Made by a program: the position numbers and the translations under genes
In this document: piece by piece, positions 26,010 to 35,455 of the stretch
How the letters are laid out: every line of letters begins with the position of its first letter
Position numbering within the stretch: position 1 is the stretch's first letter
Notes under the pieces: generated by a model
The model's database searches: none
What the model saw: only the letters and a program-made list of their open reading frames with translations
What the model was told of the DNA's origin: nothing
Source of the DNA: Thermoplasmata archaeon
Lineage (GTDB): Archaea; Thermoplasmatota; Thermoplasmata; Thermoplasmatales; Thermoplasmataceae
DNA length: 59,330 bases
Reading direction: 5' to 3'
Assembly (NCBI GenBank): GCA_021806295.1
Contig: JAJZXS010000016.1
Location: 1 to 59,330 of the forward strand

Positions 26010-27548
26010 TTATTTTTCTGCTGGAACAACCATCTTAGAATTATGGTTTTTTACCAATATTGGTGTTTCTGGAATAGAATATCTATACATTGTATCTATT
26101 GTGCTAAGCCACATAAACGGAAGTGAGACTGCCCATAGAATTGCAGAGAAATAAAGCTGCTGTTTAATTCCGAAGAATGGAAATATGTCTGTAAGCGATA
26201 TAATTGATATGTAGAAAAATACAAGTGCGGTCATGCTGAACATCATTGAATTAAATTCTATATATGCAGCCTTTAGCTTTTCCAGGCTGAAATACACAAG
26301 ATATGTTAGAATACCTGCCCCAATACCCATTATATTCATCATTATATAAATATTATAGTTAGAATATGCGTAGTAAGCCAGTGAAGGTACGAACCATATA
26401 AACATCATAACAGATGCTATAGTCATTAAAGCTGCCTTTACTTTTACAGTTTTTATGAATGGTTTCATTCCCAATTTTGTTATGGCATACATGAGGAAAA
26501 TACCAGAAATAAACATCAGTATATTTACCCCATAAAAGAATAGCATAGAGGTTTTTTGCAAATGGAAAAATATTCCAATCACTTCTAGCACTGGAATCAG
26601 CATAACAAAGAATATAGCCAGCAACGGAAAATAGTTACTGTTTCTCAAATTTTTGATGGAGGATACAAATTTTATTTTTGCCCTACGATTAATAAAAACA
26701 CTGAGCATAAAGTTACTCAACAGCAGCAATAGAATACTTTCCGAGAGTAATGTAGTGCTAATAACAGTGGCCACCACTGCAGCTACAGTTGGCAGTATGG
26801 CTGTAAGACCCTCGCACTGGCAACTTAAGGCTGAAACACCACCGCTTATAGCTGGAGTAACAAGATTTGTTGCCTGTCTTCTTGCGCGTGATTTTTTCCC
26901 CAGAATTCCGGTATTTAAATTCACAATGCTAAAAATAAGAAAGTAGTTCTCAGTTAAAAGTGCTGCAAGTATTATATAGAGTATGATGGACTGTAATCCC
27001 ATTGTAAAATATATATAATTAACACGCATTATAATACCATAGTAAAACAGGTATGGAACCTTTGATGAAGAAAAATCTGCGTATATTGAGTCGACAACTA
27101 TTTTCGTAGGTTCCACCGGAACAGATATTACAAAAAATCTGGAAATAATTAACATAATAAATAGAATTAATATGAATGCGGCCCCACGGTAAAACATTGG
27201 CTTACTTTTTTTGAAATATAGATTATCAATTATATCAGTGTAAAAAGCCAGTGTAAGAAGGATCATTATTTCCATTAATGGATACACTATATAGGTAAAG
27301 AGGAGAACTATAAATGTAAATAATCCAATAAACAGGAAATACAAATAAATCCTATTTATTACTGAATTTTTCCTGAAAAAAACCAGAAGTGGGAATATTA
27401 TATAGGGTATTAACAGGGCTATAAATTGGTATACAGAAGGATAGAGTCTGGTTGAAAATACCACGAATATTCCTGATATGGCGGAATAGATAAACAGATA
27501 TAAGGTAAATACTGAAATTATTATACTTTCTACTGCTTCTCGCTTCAT
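26010..27548 (-). CDS. Large polytopic membrane protein of unknown function
   Basis: A 512-residue protein with about 13 hydrophobic segments and very few charged loops. The one distinctive stretch is GGVSALSCQCEGLTAILPTV near residues 235-255. It has two cysteines separated by one residue, at the edge of a Gly/Ala/Ser-rich segment preceded by a basic loop (GKKSRARRQ). This could be a substrate or metal site, but no family was recognised. It is divergent from the NapH-like gene, with only 93 nt between the starts, so the two may share regulation. Confidence 0.7.
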   Translation of the reverse strand: MKREAVESIIISVFTLYLFIYSAISGIFVVFSTRLYPSVYQFIALLIPYIIFPLLVFFRKNSVINRIYLYFLFIGLFTFIVLLFTYIVYPLMEIMILLTLAFYTDIIDNLYFKKSKPMFYRGAAFILILFIMLIISRFFVISVPVEPTKIVVDSIYADFSSSKVPYLFYYGIIMRVNYIYFTMGLQSIILYIILAALLTENYFLIFSIVNLNTGILGKKSRARRQATNLVTPAISGGVSALSCQCEGLTAILPTVAAVVATVISTTLLSESILLLLLSNFMLSVFINRRAKIKFVSSIKNLRNSNYFPLLAIFFVMLIPVLEVIGIFFHLQKTSMLFFYGVNILMFISGIFLMYAITKLGMKPFIKTVKVKAALMTIASVMMFIWFVPSLAYYAYSNYNIYIMMNIMGIGAGILTYLVYFSLEKLKAAYIEFNSMMFSMTALVFFYISIISLTDIFPFFGIKQQLYFSAILWAVSLPFMWLSTIDTMYRYSIPETPILVKNHNSKMVVPAEK

Positions 27549-27641
27549 TATATTTTTTGATTATTTCTAAGTAAGGATAAGTTTAATTATAGAACAATAT
27601 CTACAATTAACTAATAATAAAATTGTTTAATCGAGAATTAC

Positions 27642-29855
27642 ATGCTTGATATTGTATTTTTAATAGGTATCATAACAATTATAGTTATGGTAACGTATAT
27701 CATTTTTGTATTTTCATACCTAATCAGGCATAAATATGACATATCATTTTTAAAGGTAGCCGCCATTGGGATATTTACTGCAATGATGGCTAGCATGCTT
27801 GACGCATTCCTGCTTTACATAACAACAGTACATGATTTTATCGATACAGCACTGGCTTTTTCTTTTGGGATGATTTTAATGTCCCAGCCAATAGTGGCTA
27901 CCTTTGTAGGAGTATTGCATGGTGGCCTGGACAGAAAAGGTTTAACCCGGGCAAATTCCACTGCGTTCACAGGGCTAATAATATGGAATGAAGTTTCCAT
28001 GGGATTGTTTCTGTTCTATTTATTCAACCCGACTATAATACATTTTGATTACTATCATGCCTTCTATTCACTTGATTTTGTTTCCGATCTAAGTAATGGA
28101 ATTAATACAATATATTTCCTTGTCCCTATGAGCGTAGAAATGTTCTTCCTTTATCTGGTTTATAAACCTAAGGGAATGCATAAATACGCATCAATTTCTA
28201 TATTTACTATGGATCTATTTGCGCCTACCCTGCTGGGAAACAATAAATTTGTATTTATAGGTGGCGTCGGGGAAACTGCAGTAATGATAATATTTATGAT
28301 TATATTCTTCGAGTATATAGCAAAACACCGGTTAATGCTGCCGGAGGACGATGCTTACCATATTAAAATGATTTTTATCGATTACCTGTTAATGGGGGCC
28401 GGAACGTTTATCGGGACTCTGCTTTTAGATCCATTTGGCCTTGCCTGGATATTTTTTGCAATGGCAATCGTATTTGGGATGATCTACTATTTTCAGAGTA
28501 TGTTCTCAATACAGAAACCAAAAGTTGAGGAAAAAACAAGTAATAATGTGGTAGTGAAACGGAAGAAAATAGTAAACAAACCTGCAAGACTCATATTTTT
28601 TGTTCTTGTCGCTTCCTTTGTTTCTGAACTTTTCATGGCCGGTTCAATGGATTTTGCCACGTATAATTATCTGCCATTTTTCCGCGTGATTGATACCTTG
28701 CCAGTTTATCATGGAGCCAGTGTGGCAGGTTTCTACTCCCGTGATGTTTTAAAAGAGTTTGTATCGGCTTTTGTTCCAGCAAGCACCGGGCCGTATAATC
28801 TGATTGTTTTTTACGGTATGGTTGGAGGTGTATACAAATTTACACCGGTTTCAACATTTATAGAAATTCTTTATGTAATAGGCTACATAACAGACTCTCC
28901 AACATTTCTTTTGATTATGGGAATAGAGATGATAACTCTAGTTGTGGCACAGATACGTATATTGAAGGACAGGGGAAAAAAGATCAATTTGATGTTCGCA
29001 ATTGCAGCCTACCTCCTTTATACAACTATAGGCCCTAATTTTCTGAATCCTTTATATTATAACCGGCTTCCATTCTGGGCAAATACTGGTGCACAGGCAG
29101 CACTTTATCCATATCTCGTTCTCCCACTCTTAGGATCTTATGCATTATATGCGCTTCTTGCCCTGCTTTTCGGGAGGAGGTCGTACTGCTCAACACTATG
29201 CCCATCCGCTGTGATGTACGGCGGAACTCTTGGGCAGTCTATGATAAAATACAATTACGAGTCCAAAGTAAGCAGGAAACAGAGAACAAGTTATTTCACG
29301 GATTCTGTCCTGTTTATAGCTACGGGTTCATGGATTTGGGCAATACTTGCCTCTTTATTTTCGTATATGTATACAACTACAGGAAGCCTGAGGTTTAGTA
29401 TATATGGAATTGATCCTTCAGTTTTCTATTCATATTTTATATGGAATATTTTATGGTATGTTTTCTTTTTCTCCATACCGTTTGTAGGCATGAGCCCGTG
29501 CAGAAAATATGGATGGTGCTCAACCGGAACGCTTGTAGGATTTTTCAGTGTCCTTGGATTTTTCAAACTCAAGGTAAAGGATAAAAATGTATGCAGAACA
29601 TGTAAGACAAAGGACTGTGCAACATCATGTGAGGTTGGTTTATCCACAATGCCTGGCTCTTTTATCAAGAGTGGGCAGTTCAAAAGTGTAAAATGTGTAG
29701 GCTCTGGAGACTGCATAAGAGCGTGCCCCTATGGAAATATTTATTTTTATGATGTGAGGAATTACCTACGTGAAAAATTTGGACATAAGAATAAAGAATT
29801 AAATAATGATGACGGATTTGTAATGGTGAAAAAAAACACAGAACTTAAAAAGTAA
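27642..29855 (+). CDS. NapH-like polytopic membrane iron-sulfur protein
   Basis: A 737-residue membrane protein. The first 290 residues and the middle part are hydrophobic helices of no recognised family. The C-terminal third resembles NapH/CcoG/NosR-type proteins: RRSYCSTLCPSAVMYGG, then SPCRKYGWCSTGTLVG. A ferredoxin-like region follows, with CRTCKTKDCATSCEVG and VKCVGSGDCIRACPYG, which could hold two [4Fe-4S] clusters. It probably moves electrons between the membrane pool and a soluble or exported partner. It forms an operon with the heme A synthase-like gene 12 nt downstream, tying it to the respiratory island. The donor and acceptor are unknown. Confidence 0.75.
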   Translation: MLDIVFLIGIITIIVMVTYIIFVFSYLIRHKYDISFLKVAAIGIFTAMMASMLDAFLLYITTVHDFIDTALAFSFGMILMSQPIVATFVGVLHGGLDRKGLTRANSTAFTGLIIWNEVSMGLFLFYLFNPTIIHFDYYHAFYSLDFVSDLSNGINTIYFLVPMSVEMFFLYLVYKPKGMHKYASISIFTMDLFAPTLLGNNKFVFIGGVGETAVMIIFMIIFFEYIAKHRLMLPEDDAYHIKMIFIDYLLMGAGTFIGTLLLDPFGLAWIFFAMAIVFGMIYYFQSMFSIQKPKVEEKTSNNVVVKRKKIVNKPARLIFFVLVASFVSELFMAGSMDFATYNYLPFFRVIDTLPVYHGASVAGFYSRDVLKEFVSAFVPASTGPYNLIVFYGMVGGVYKFTPVSTFIEILYVIGYITDSPTFLLIMGIEMITLVVAQIRILKDRGKKINLMFAIAAYLLYTTIGPNFLNPLYYNRLPFWANTGAQAALYPYLVLPLLGSYALYALLALLFGRRSYCSTLCPSAVMYGGTLGQSMIKYNYESKVSRKQRTSYFTDSVLFIATGSWIWAILASLFSYMYTTTGSLRFSIYGIDPSVFYSYFIWNILWYVFFFSIPFVGMSPCRKYGWCSTGTLVGFFSVLGFFKLKVKDKNVCRTCKTKDCATSCEVGLSTMPGSFIKSGQFKSVKCVGSGDCIRACPYGNIYFYDVRNYLREKFGHKNKELNNDDGFVMVKKNTELKK

Positions 29856-29867
29856 ATGGTGAGGTGA

Positions 29868-30644
29868 ATGAATGTTATTTTGTATTATTATTTTGTATTC
29901 CAGGTAATTCTTGCTTTTGGAATAGTTGTGGTTGGCGGGACTGTTGAGGGATATGGATACGGGTTATCCCTGGGGACAAAATGGCCATATACTAAGGATA
30001 TGCCATTGAAAGCAAAAGCTGGTGACCCGGAGGTCTGGCATAGGATACTTGCCACATTACTTGGCGTAAATGCAGTAATTATGGTTGTTTTAATACATGG
30101 TTCCCTGGAAATAACAGGTTTAATTCTTGTAGTTATAACTGCACTTCTGGGCATGGCCACACTTTATACTCTGGCCGGAAAAGCACCATCAGTAGTTCAG
30201 GGTTTACATGATATTCTGGCCTACTCTACTGCTCTTACATATCTTTTAATTGTTTATCCTGTGGCTGGAAATGTTCTCTCTTTGATTTATAAGAATATAC
30301 CCCTGTACTTTTTCTTTGCAGTCATATATATGGGAGGTATGACAACAGGAGAAAGAGGGTACCAGAAGGCCATTGGATACTTCAAAATACCAAAAACAAA
30401 GGCACAGTGGATATGGACCATACATGGACTGGCAGTATTGCTATTCCTGTTCTCACTTATATTATTCTTCTTCAATTACAATGTAGCCCTCATAATAATC
30501 GGTTTCCAGATCATTGTGGGAATAATAGTATTCATTTCCGTCAATAAATCAGCATCAAGACCGGGATTCATAGTGCCAATGCATCAGTTTTTTACCATAC
30601 TAATTGTACTTTCCATAGTATTCCAGTTAAGTGTTTTCAGATAG
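29868..30644 (+). CDS. ctaA: Heme A synthase-like membrane protein (CtaA/Cox15 family)
   Basis: Predicted to oxidise heme O to heme A. It has about eight hydrophobic segments in 258 residues. Four conserved-looking histidines in the expected helices are EVWHRILATL, QGLHDILAYS, TIHGLAVLLF and VPMHQFFTIL, matching the paired heme-binding sites of CtaA. GYGYGLSLGTKWPYTKDMPL lies in the first outer loop. A GGTGA site precedes the ATG. Together with ctaB it supplies the heme for the oxidase at 21-24 kb. The sequence is divergent, so the assignment is family-level. Confidence 0.8.
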   Translation: MNVILYYYFVFQVILAFGIVVVGGTVEGYGYGLSLGTKWPYTKDMPLKAKAGDPEVWHRILATLLGVNAVIMVVLIHGSLEITGLILVVITALLGMATLYTLAGKAPSVVQGLHDILAYSTALTYLLIVYPVAGNVLSLIYKNIPLYFFFAVIYMGGMTTGERGYQKAIGYFKIPKTKAQWIWTIHGLAVLLFLFSLILFFFNYNVALIIIGFQIIVGIIVFISVNKSASRPGFIVPMHQFFTILIVLSIVFQLSVFR

Positions 30645-30722
30645 GTTAAATAAATTTATTTTTTATGTTATAAATGGGTTTTATATAATATTGCTCAGCT
30701 AAAAATTATTTATAAAAATAGC

Positions 30723-31349
30723 TTATTTTATTGTTTTCTGGATAACCTGCCTCAACTGCCGCCTCAAAAGAAGGTCAAGAGTTGTGGGCGGTATATCCAG
30801 TGTTGAAGAAAGTTCCTTAAGGCCTATTTTTTTGGGCACGTCGAAATATCCGCGTTCAAATGCCTCTTTCAGTATATATTCAGATTTAACATTAATATGC
30901 CTTCCATTATATATTCTTATATTACTATCCTTGATATCATACGTTTCTTTTAATGATTCATCTATGTGCCTTATTTTATTATAGTTATTGACATTCATTT
31001 CCCAGAATATATTTCCAGAATAATCTATCCTTTCAAGTTTTATTTTATTTGATGGGCTCATGAGTTTACGCCTCATTAGTTCAACCAGAGGGCAGCTCTT
31101 CGTTAAAATGTTTACTGTTACACAGTTATTCTCCCTTCCAACTATCTCAATTTCATAAGAATGCGGGTAATTTTCCAGGTATTCCACAGATTTATCCAGG
31201 AGGTCTTCAGATTCCGCATATATAGCCAATGTTTCATAAACATAATTATCACGCAGTTCCTGGTTTACTATCTTAATTCGCACATTATAATCGCTTATCA
31301 GCTGTGATGCGAAACATTTTTCATATTTAAATGAGTACAGTATCTGCAT
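30723..31349 (-). CDS. HTH_10 (Bat-like) transcription regulator
   Basis: A DNA-binding protein of the archaeal bacterioopsin-activator type. The C-terminal 50 residues have the HTH_10 pattern: ILKEAFERGYFDVPKKIGLKE, then LSSTLDIPPTTLDLLLRRQL. The N-terminal 150 residues form an unidentified sensory or dimerisation domain, with CFASQLIS and KSCPLVELMRRKL segments. It is convergent with the heme A synthase-like gene at the end of the respiratory island. This makes it a candidate regulator of that island (inference). A TATA-like TTATAAAT lies about 22 nt before the ATG. Confidence 0.8.
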   Translation of the reverse strand: MQILYSFKYEKCFASQLISDYNVRIKIVNQELRDNYVYETLAIYAESEDLLDKSVEYLENYPHSYEIEIVGRENNCVTVNILTKSCPLVELMRRKLMSPSNKIKLERIDYSGNIFWEMNVNNYNKIRHIDESLKETYDIKDSNIRIYNGRHINVKSEYILKEAFERGYFDVPKKIGLKELSSTLDIPPTTLDLLLRRQLRQVIQKTIK

Positions 31350-31541
31350 GCAATATCAAACATTTATAACGTTTTAATTATTAAATGTTGTTATCTATAA
31401 GAGCAATTGTGAAATATATAATTCGATTCTATTCATAGAATGACATAATATGATATTATATTATACTAATTCTGACAATTTTAAATGATTTTTTAAAATA
31501 GTATACAAAATGATTTAATAAATAACGGTATGTAGGTATAT

Positions 31542-32714
31542 ATGATGCGGGTATTTGACAGAAGCCAGTTCAGAATCCTTTCCCTGGTTTCTTTGACAAT
31601 AGGATTAAGAACACTTGGCCTTTTTATGGTTTTGCCCATATTTACGCTTTATGGAGAAAAATTTACTGATTCTTATTTGCTTATCGGAATAGCACTGGGG
31701 GCTTATGGAATAACAATGGCTATTTTTCAGACACCGTTGGGGAGGCTATCAGATCGTTATGGAAGGAAGTTAATTATATCCATAGGCATTTTAACATTTG
31801 TAATAGGCAATCTGATATGTGCTGATCCAATTAATATTTATGGACTTATACTTGGCAGGCTAGTTGAGGGGGCGGGTGCAGTAAGTTCAGCTGGAATAGC
31901 ACTGGTACACGAAAGTGTTCCTGTAGAAAGGAGGAATATTTCTGATGCTATTATAGGTGTAGCCATAGGTTTTTCATTTATGGTCGGTGTTATTATAGGA
32001 CCTTTACTGACAACAATTATTAATTATTCATTTATATTCATTATAGCCGCAGTTATAGGAATAGCCTCATTTATTCCTCTGTTAATGGTGAGGGAGGCCA
32101 AAAAGGAAAGGATGTTTAAGATAAAGAGCAGGATTGATTCTAAACTTGCAGTAATATCTATCATTAGCTTTTTTATCTATTTTTATATGATTGTTTTCTA
32201 CTTTTATCTTCCATTGTACTCACTTAGATATTTTCCCGTTAACAGGTTCTATGAATTCCTGATACCTGTGGTTATTATAGCTGGAATTATAGGACTCGCC
32301 ATTGCAAGACCGGCAGACAAAAATAAAACTGTATTATTTTCGCTTGTATCATTGGTCGTTTTATTGATAAGCATTCCATTATTCTTCCTTAATAATAGAG
32401 TCAACGATGTGACATACTTCGGTTTGAGTGTTGCGGCATTCTACTCCGGATATATAATAAGTGAAACGGTGTTCCCTACACTTATAACAAGACTGGCCCC
32501 CAGGAACAGTTATGGAGGAAATCTTGGATTTTATACATCTATGCAGCATGCAGGTGTATTTTTTGGGGCCCTGTTTACAGGGCTATTAATAGTTAAGATA
32601 AATCTGGATACATCCATTATGGTTCTTCTTATTGTATCTTTTATATTCAGCATAGTCCTTCTGTATTTCATTACACATTTCCGGGAAATCTATCTAGCGA
32701 GGAAAAACGAATAA
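31542..32714 (+). CDS. Major facilitator superfamily transporter
   Basis: A 12-span secondary transporter of 390 residues. The family motif between segments 2 and 3 is present as GRLSDRYGRKLIIS. A second conserved element, GRLVEGAGAVSSAGIALVHE, matches the drug-export branch in segment 4. Loops are short and basic on the cytoplasmic side. The substrate cannot be told from sequence. Two adjacent ATG codons (31542 and 31545) are both possible starts. It stands alone, with AT-rich flanks. Confidence 0.88.
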   Translation: MMRVFDRSQFRILSLVSLTIGLRTLGLFMVLPIFTLYGEKFTDSYLLIGIALGAYGITMAIFQTPLGRLSDRYGRKLIISIGILTFVIGNLICADPINIYGLILGRLVEGAGAVSSAGIALVHESVPVERRNISDAIIGVAIGFSFMVGVIIGPLLTTIINYSFIFIIAAVIGIASFIPLLMVREAKKERMFKIKSRIDSKLAVISIISFFIYFYMIVFYFYLPLYSLRYFPVNRFYEFLIPVVIIAGIIGLAIARPADKNKTVLFSLVSLVVLLISIPLFFLNNRVNDVTYFGLSVAAFYSGYIISETVFPTLITRLAPRNSYGGNLGFYTSMQHAGVFFGALFTGLLIVKINLDTSIMVLLIVSFIFSIVLLYFITHFREIYLARKNE

Positions 32715-32791
32715 ATTCTATATATAACAGTATTTGTAGAATATATTAAACAATTTATAATTTAAAACATTATTGGATATTAGCGACACCT

Positions 32792-33289
32792 ATGAAAAAA
32801 TGGATACTTATACTTGGCATAATAATGGTACTTATTGGTGCATCCTTATATGCTTACAGTAGTTTTGAAAAACCGAAAATAAGTGAAAGTAGTTTTACTG
32901 TAAAAGGCAATGAATATATATCAAAGAATATAACAGTCAGTTCTAACAATTTTATAATATCCATAACAAATCCGGCGAGCCATTCTGGACTGGTAATGTC
33001 TAAAAATGTAAGTGAGATAACGAATATTTCTATGCTTTCAAGCATGTCAATGCCAACATATACCAGCTTCGGGAATATAAAGGAATATAGAAACATGGCG
33101 AGGGGGAATTATTCTTTTATAGAATTTTCCACAGCAAAACCGGCAACATCAATAACATACGGGCCAACCGGATATCTTGTTTACATAGGATATGTTGGTG
33201 ATTTTGCAACAACGCTTCTGGTTATAGGCGGGATTGTTCTTATTGCCGGTGTGGTGCTTAATAAAAACTTTAAGCTCAGCAAGTTTTGA
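32792..33289 (+). CDS. Membrane protein with exported central domain
   Basis: A 165-residue protein with hydrophobic segments at about residues 4-22 and 138-158. The 115 residues between them are rich in Ser, Thr and Asn with several N-x-S/T sites, so that domain probably faces outside. No family recognised. The segment SMPTYTSFGNIKEYRNMARG has no known signature. Its neighbours, an MFS transporter and a tRNA gene, give no hint. Confidence 0.55.
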   Translation: MKKWILILGIIMVLIGASLYAYSSFEKPKISESSFTVKGNEYISKNITVSSNNFIISITNPASHSGLVMSKNVSEITNISMLSSMSMPTYTSFGNIKEYRNMARGNYSFIEFSTAKPATSITYGPTGYLVYIGYVGDFATTLLVIGGIVLIAGVVLNKNFKLSKF

Positions 33290-33349
33290 GCAAGTGTTTT
33301 AACTATAAAAAGTTAAAATAGTATTTTAGCATAACCTATTTAACTAACT

Positions 33350-33423
33350 GGGTCCGTAGCTCAGCTAGGTAGAGCGATGGACTCTTAATCCATCGGTCAA
33401 GGGTTCAAATCCCTTCGGACCCG
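33350..33423 (+). tRNA. tRNA-Lys (anticodon CTT)
   Basis: A complete 74-nt cloverleaf with no intron. The acceptor GGGTCCG pairs with CGGACCC, and the discriminator is G. The D-stem is GCTC/GAGC, and the anticodon stem ATGGA/TCCAT encloses the loop CTCTTAA, giving anticodon CTT (codon AAG). The T-stem AAGGG/CCCTT encloses the standard loop TTCAAAT. CCA is not encoded. Confidence 0.96.
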
Positions 33424-33498
33424 TTCTTTTTTATTAATGTGCATATTGTTATATCTTTTTCGACAAAAGATTATATATGGATATTTATATAAGGAACC

Positions 33499-33894
33499 AT
33501 GAAGACCAAAGTAAAGGAATTCAGTGGAAAAAATATAGATCTGGATAAATTATCCGGGGTTATTGAGAAATATTTTGCAGACGAAAAGTTCAAAACACAG
33601 TTAGGGAAACACCCAAATGGAACTTTAATACAGGCAACAAAGGAAGGACTATTGAGAAGCATAGCAGGAATGGACAGGGCATATTCAATTACAGTTTCAG
33701 GTACTCCAGACGATGTGAAGATTAGCATTGGAATGGGGAAATGGCTTCAGGATCTCGGGGTCGCGGCTTTAGAAAGCTTTCTTCTTACACCTGAACTGGC
33801 ATTTTTTGAGGTGCCCGAATCCCTATGGAGTTTTGAGATAGAGGATAAATTCTGGAAATATATTGAAAACCAGATTGATCTTGGCATACAATAA
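33499..33894 (+). CDS. Conserved-looking hypothetical protein
   Basis: A soluble 131-residue protein. The first 80 residues alternate strand-like and helical stretches (IDLDKLSGVIEKYFADEKFK, QATKEGLLRSIAGMDRAYSI, VSGTPDDVKISIGMGKWLQD). The last part has a hydrophobic segment and an aromatic-rich end. The pattern resembles small bacterial and archaeal domains whose function I cannot name. An AT-rich TATA-like stretch lies before the ATG. It is followed by rmuC on the same strand, 49 nt away. Confidence 0.55.
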   Translation: MKTKVKEFSGKNIDLDKLSGVIEKYFADEKFKTQLGKHPNGTLIQATKEGLLRSIAGMDRAYSITVSGTPDDVKISIGMGKWLQDLGVAALESFLLTPELAFFEVPESLWSFEIEDKFWKYIENQIDLGIQ

Positions 33895-33943
33895 CCTAAA
33901 TTTGTATGACAAATTTATTTTATAAGTTTAATATATACTATTT

Positions 33944-35095
33944 ATGTATTTTTCAGGAGCCATAGACGTAATAATAGGGTTTATTGCGGGAATTGCTGTT
34001 GGTATGCTTTTATACTTCATAATTTCAAGAAAGTTATACACAAATATGGAGGGCAGGCTGAGATCAAGCATGCATGAATTTATGGAGTCAGAAAATAGAA
34101 ATCTTCTGAATACAAGCACTGTTGCCTTCAGGAACGCACTGGAAACTGAGAGGTCGGATAGAGAAAACACAGGGCTCAGATTGAATAGCCTCATAGACCC
34201 ACTGCGGGATTCATTACAGAAATACCAGAGTTATATAGAAAGTGTTGAAAATGAGAGGAAATCCGAAACTGGCGCTTTAAAGGACAATTTAGATAACCTG
34301 TCAAAGAAAATTACAGACCTTGAACATGACACAATAAAACTTTCCAGTGCACTGAAAAATCCCTCTATAAGGGGAAAATGGGGAGAAATAACCCTAAGAA
34401 GAACAGTTGAGATAGCCGGAATGATGCCTTACTGCGATTTTATAGAACAGGCAGTATCAGAAGATAAATCCAAACCGGATATGATAATAAAATTGCCTAA
34501 TATGAGGAATATAGTGGTAGATTCAAAAGTTCCTCTGAGCGGATTCTTTGAAAGTCAGGACGATGCCACTAACCCAGGCGAGATAGAGAGATATTTAAAC
34601 GCATTCAATACCCACATTAGGGAGCTAGCCTCAAAGAGGTACTGGGAAAAATTTGATGGCTCAGTAGATTTTGTTGTCATGTTCCTGCCCATGGAATCCC
34701 TTTTAAGTACTGTAATGTCCAGTAGGCCAGAGATGATAGAGGAAGCAATTTCAAAAAGGGTTATTGTGGCCACACCGGTAACCCTTATTTCTTTATTACT
34801 AACAGTCCATATGGGATGGAAGGATGTGAATACCGTAGAGAATTTCAATGAACTCACTGTAAAAATAAAGGACTTTTATAACAATATGGAAACATTTGTC
34901 AGTGATTTCAATGATACATCAAAGAATCTTTCACGTTCCATAGATTCATTCAACCGTATGACAGCAGATATACAGAAAAAACTGGGTCCGATTATAGAAA
35001 ATATCATAAAAACAGATATGGTCACTAATAAAAATAATATTGGCCTAAATGCTGTAGACCGTAAGCCTGGGGAAATTAATGATCATCTGAAATGA
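33944..35095 (+). CDS. rmuC: RmuC family protein
   Basis: Related to RmuC, which limits inversions at short inverted repeats in bacteria and carries an endonuclease-like fold. A single N-terminal hydrophobic segment (residues 5-25) is followed by a long coiled coil to about residue 135. The conserved core is NPSIRGKWGEITLRRTVEIA, then SKPDMIIKLPNMRNIVVDSK, DFVVMFLPMESLLS and VIVATPVTLISLLLTVHMGW. At 383 residues it is typical. The biochemical role in archaea is not established. Confidence 0.9.
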   Translation: MYFSGAIDVIIGFIAGIAVGMLLYFIISRKLYTNMEGRLRSSMHEFMESENRNLLNTSTVAFRNALETERSDRENTGLRLNSLIDPLRDSLQKYQSYIESVENERKSETGALKDNLDNLSKKITDLEHDTIKLSSALKNPSIRGKWGEITLRRTVEIAGMMPYCDFIEQAVSEDKSKPDMIIKLPNMRNIVVDSKVPLSGFFESQDDATNPGEIERYLNAFNTHIRELASKRYWEKFDGSVDFVVMFLPMESLLSTVMSSRPEMIEEAISKRVIVATPVTLISLLLTVHMGWKDVNTVENFNELTVKIKDFYNNMETFVSDFNDTSKNLSRSIDSFNRMTADIQKKLGPIIENIIKTDMVTNKNNIGLNAVDRKPGEINDHLK

Positions 35096-35367
35096 GTGAA
35101 TAGCCTGTGATCGGAATCCCCATCGAATAAACCTATTCTTATGGCAGAATCTATCCATCCATACGAGTAATTTAATGATGCAAATGCATTTATAAGATCA
35201 TTTTTACTGTAGAAATATCTGGCATCGTTATAGTAGTTCATCACCATATCCAGATGGTCTTTTGCTATGCCGTAGAGGTACGAATCTTCAGGAACACTGA
35301 TATGTATTTTGTCCAGTGCCGATTTTTCTATTTCAAAATATCTTTCCACTTTTTCCTTTAATTCCAT
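35083..35367 (-). CDS. DUF357 family protein
   Basis: A small helical archaeal protein of 94 residues. KVERYFEIEKSALDKIHISV, then AKDHLDMVMNYYNDARYFYS, and INAFASLNYSYGWIDSAIRI are the DUF357 hallmarks, in particular the DAxYF and LNYSYGWID segments. Function is unknown; a helical hairpin or bundle is expected. It overlaps the convergent rmuC 3' end by 13 nt. Confidence 0.82.
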   Translation of the reverse strand: MELKEKVERYFEIEKSALDKIHISVPEDSYLYGIAKDHLDMVMNYYNDARYFYSKNDLINAFASLNYSYGWIDSAIRIGLFDGDSDHRLFTHFR

Positions 35368-35455
35368 AGTAACCAGTATTATAATTGGATATATTAATGA
35401 TAGAAGAATTACATCTATTATTATTAGTACAGAGATATATTTTGTGATTGATTTT

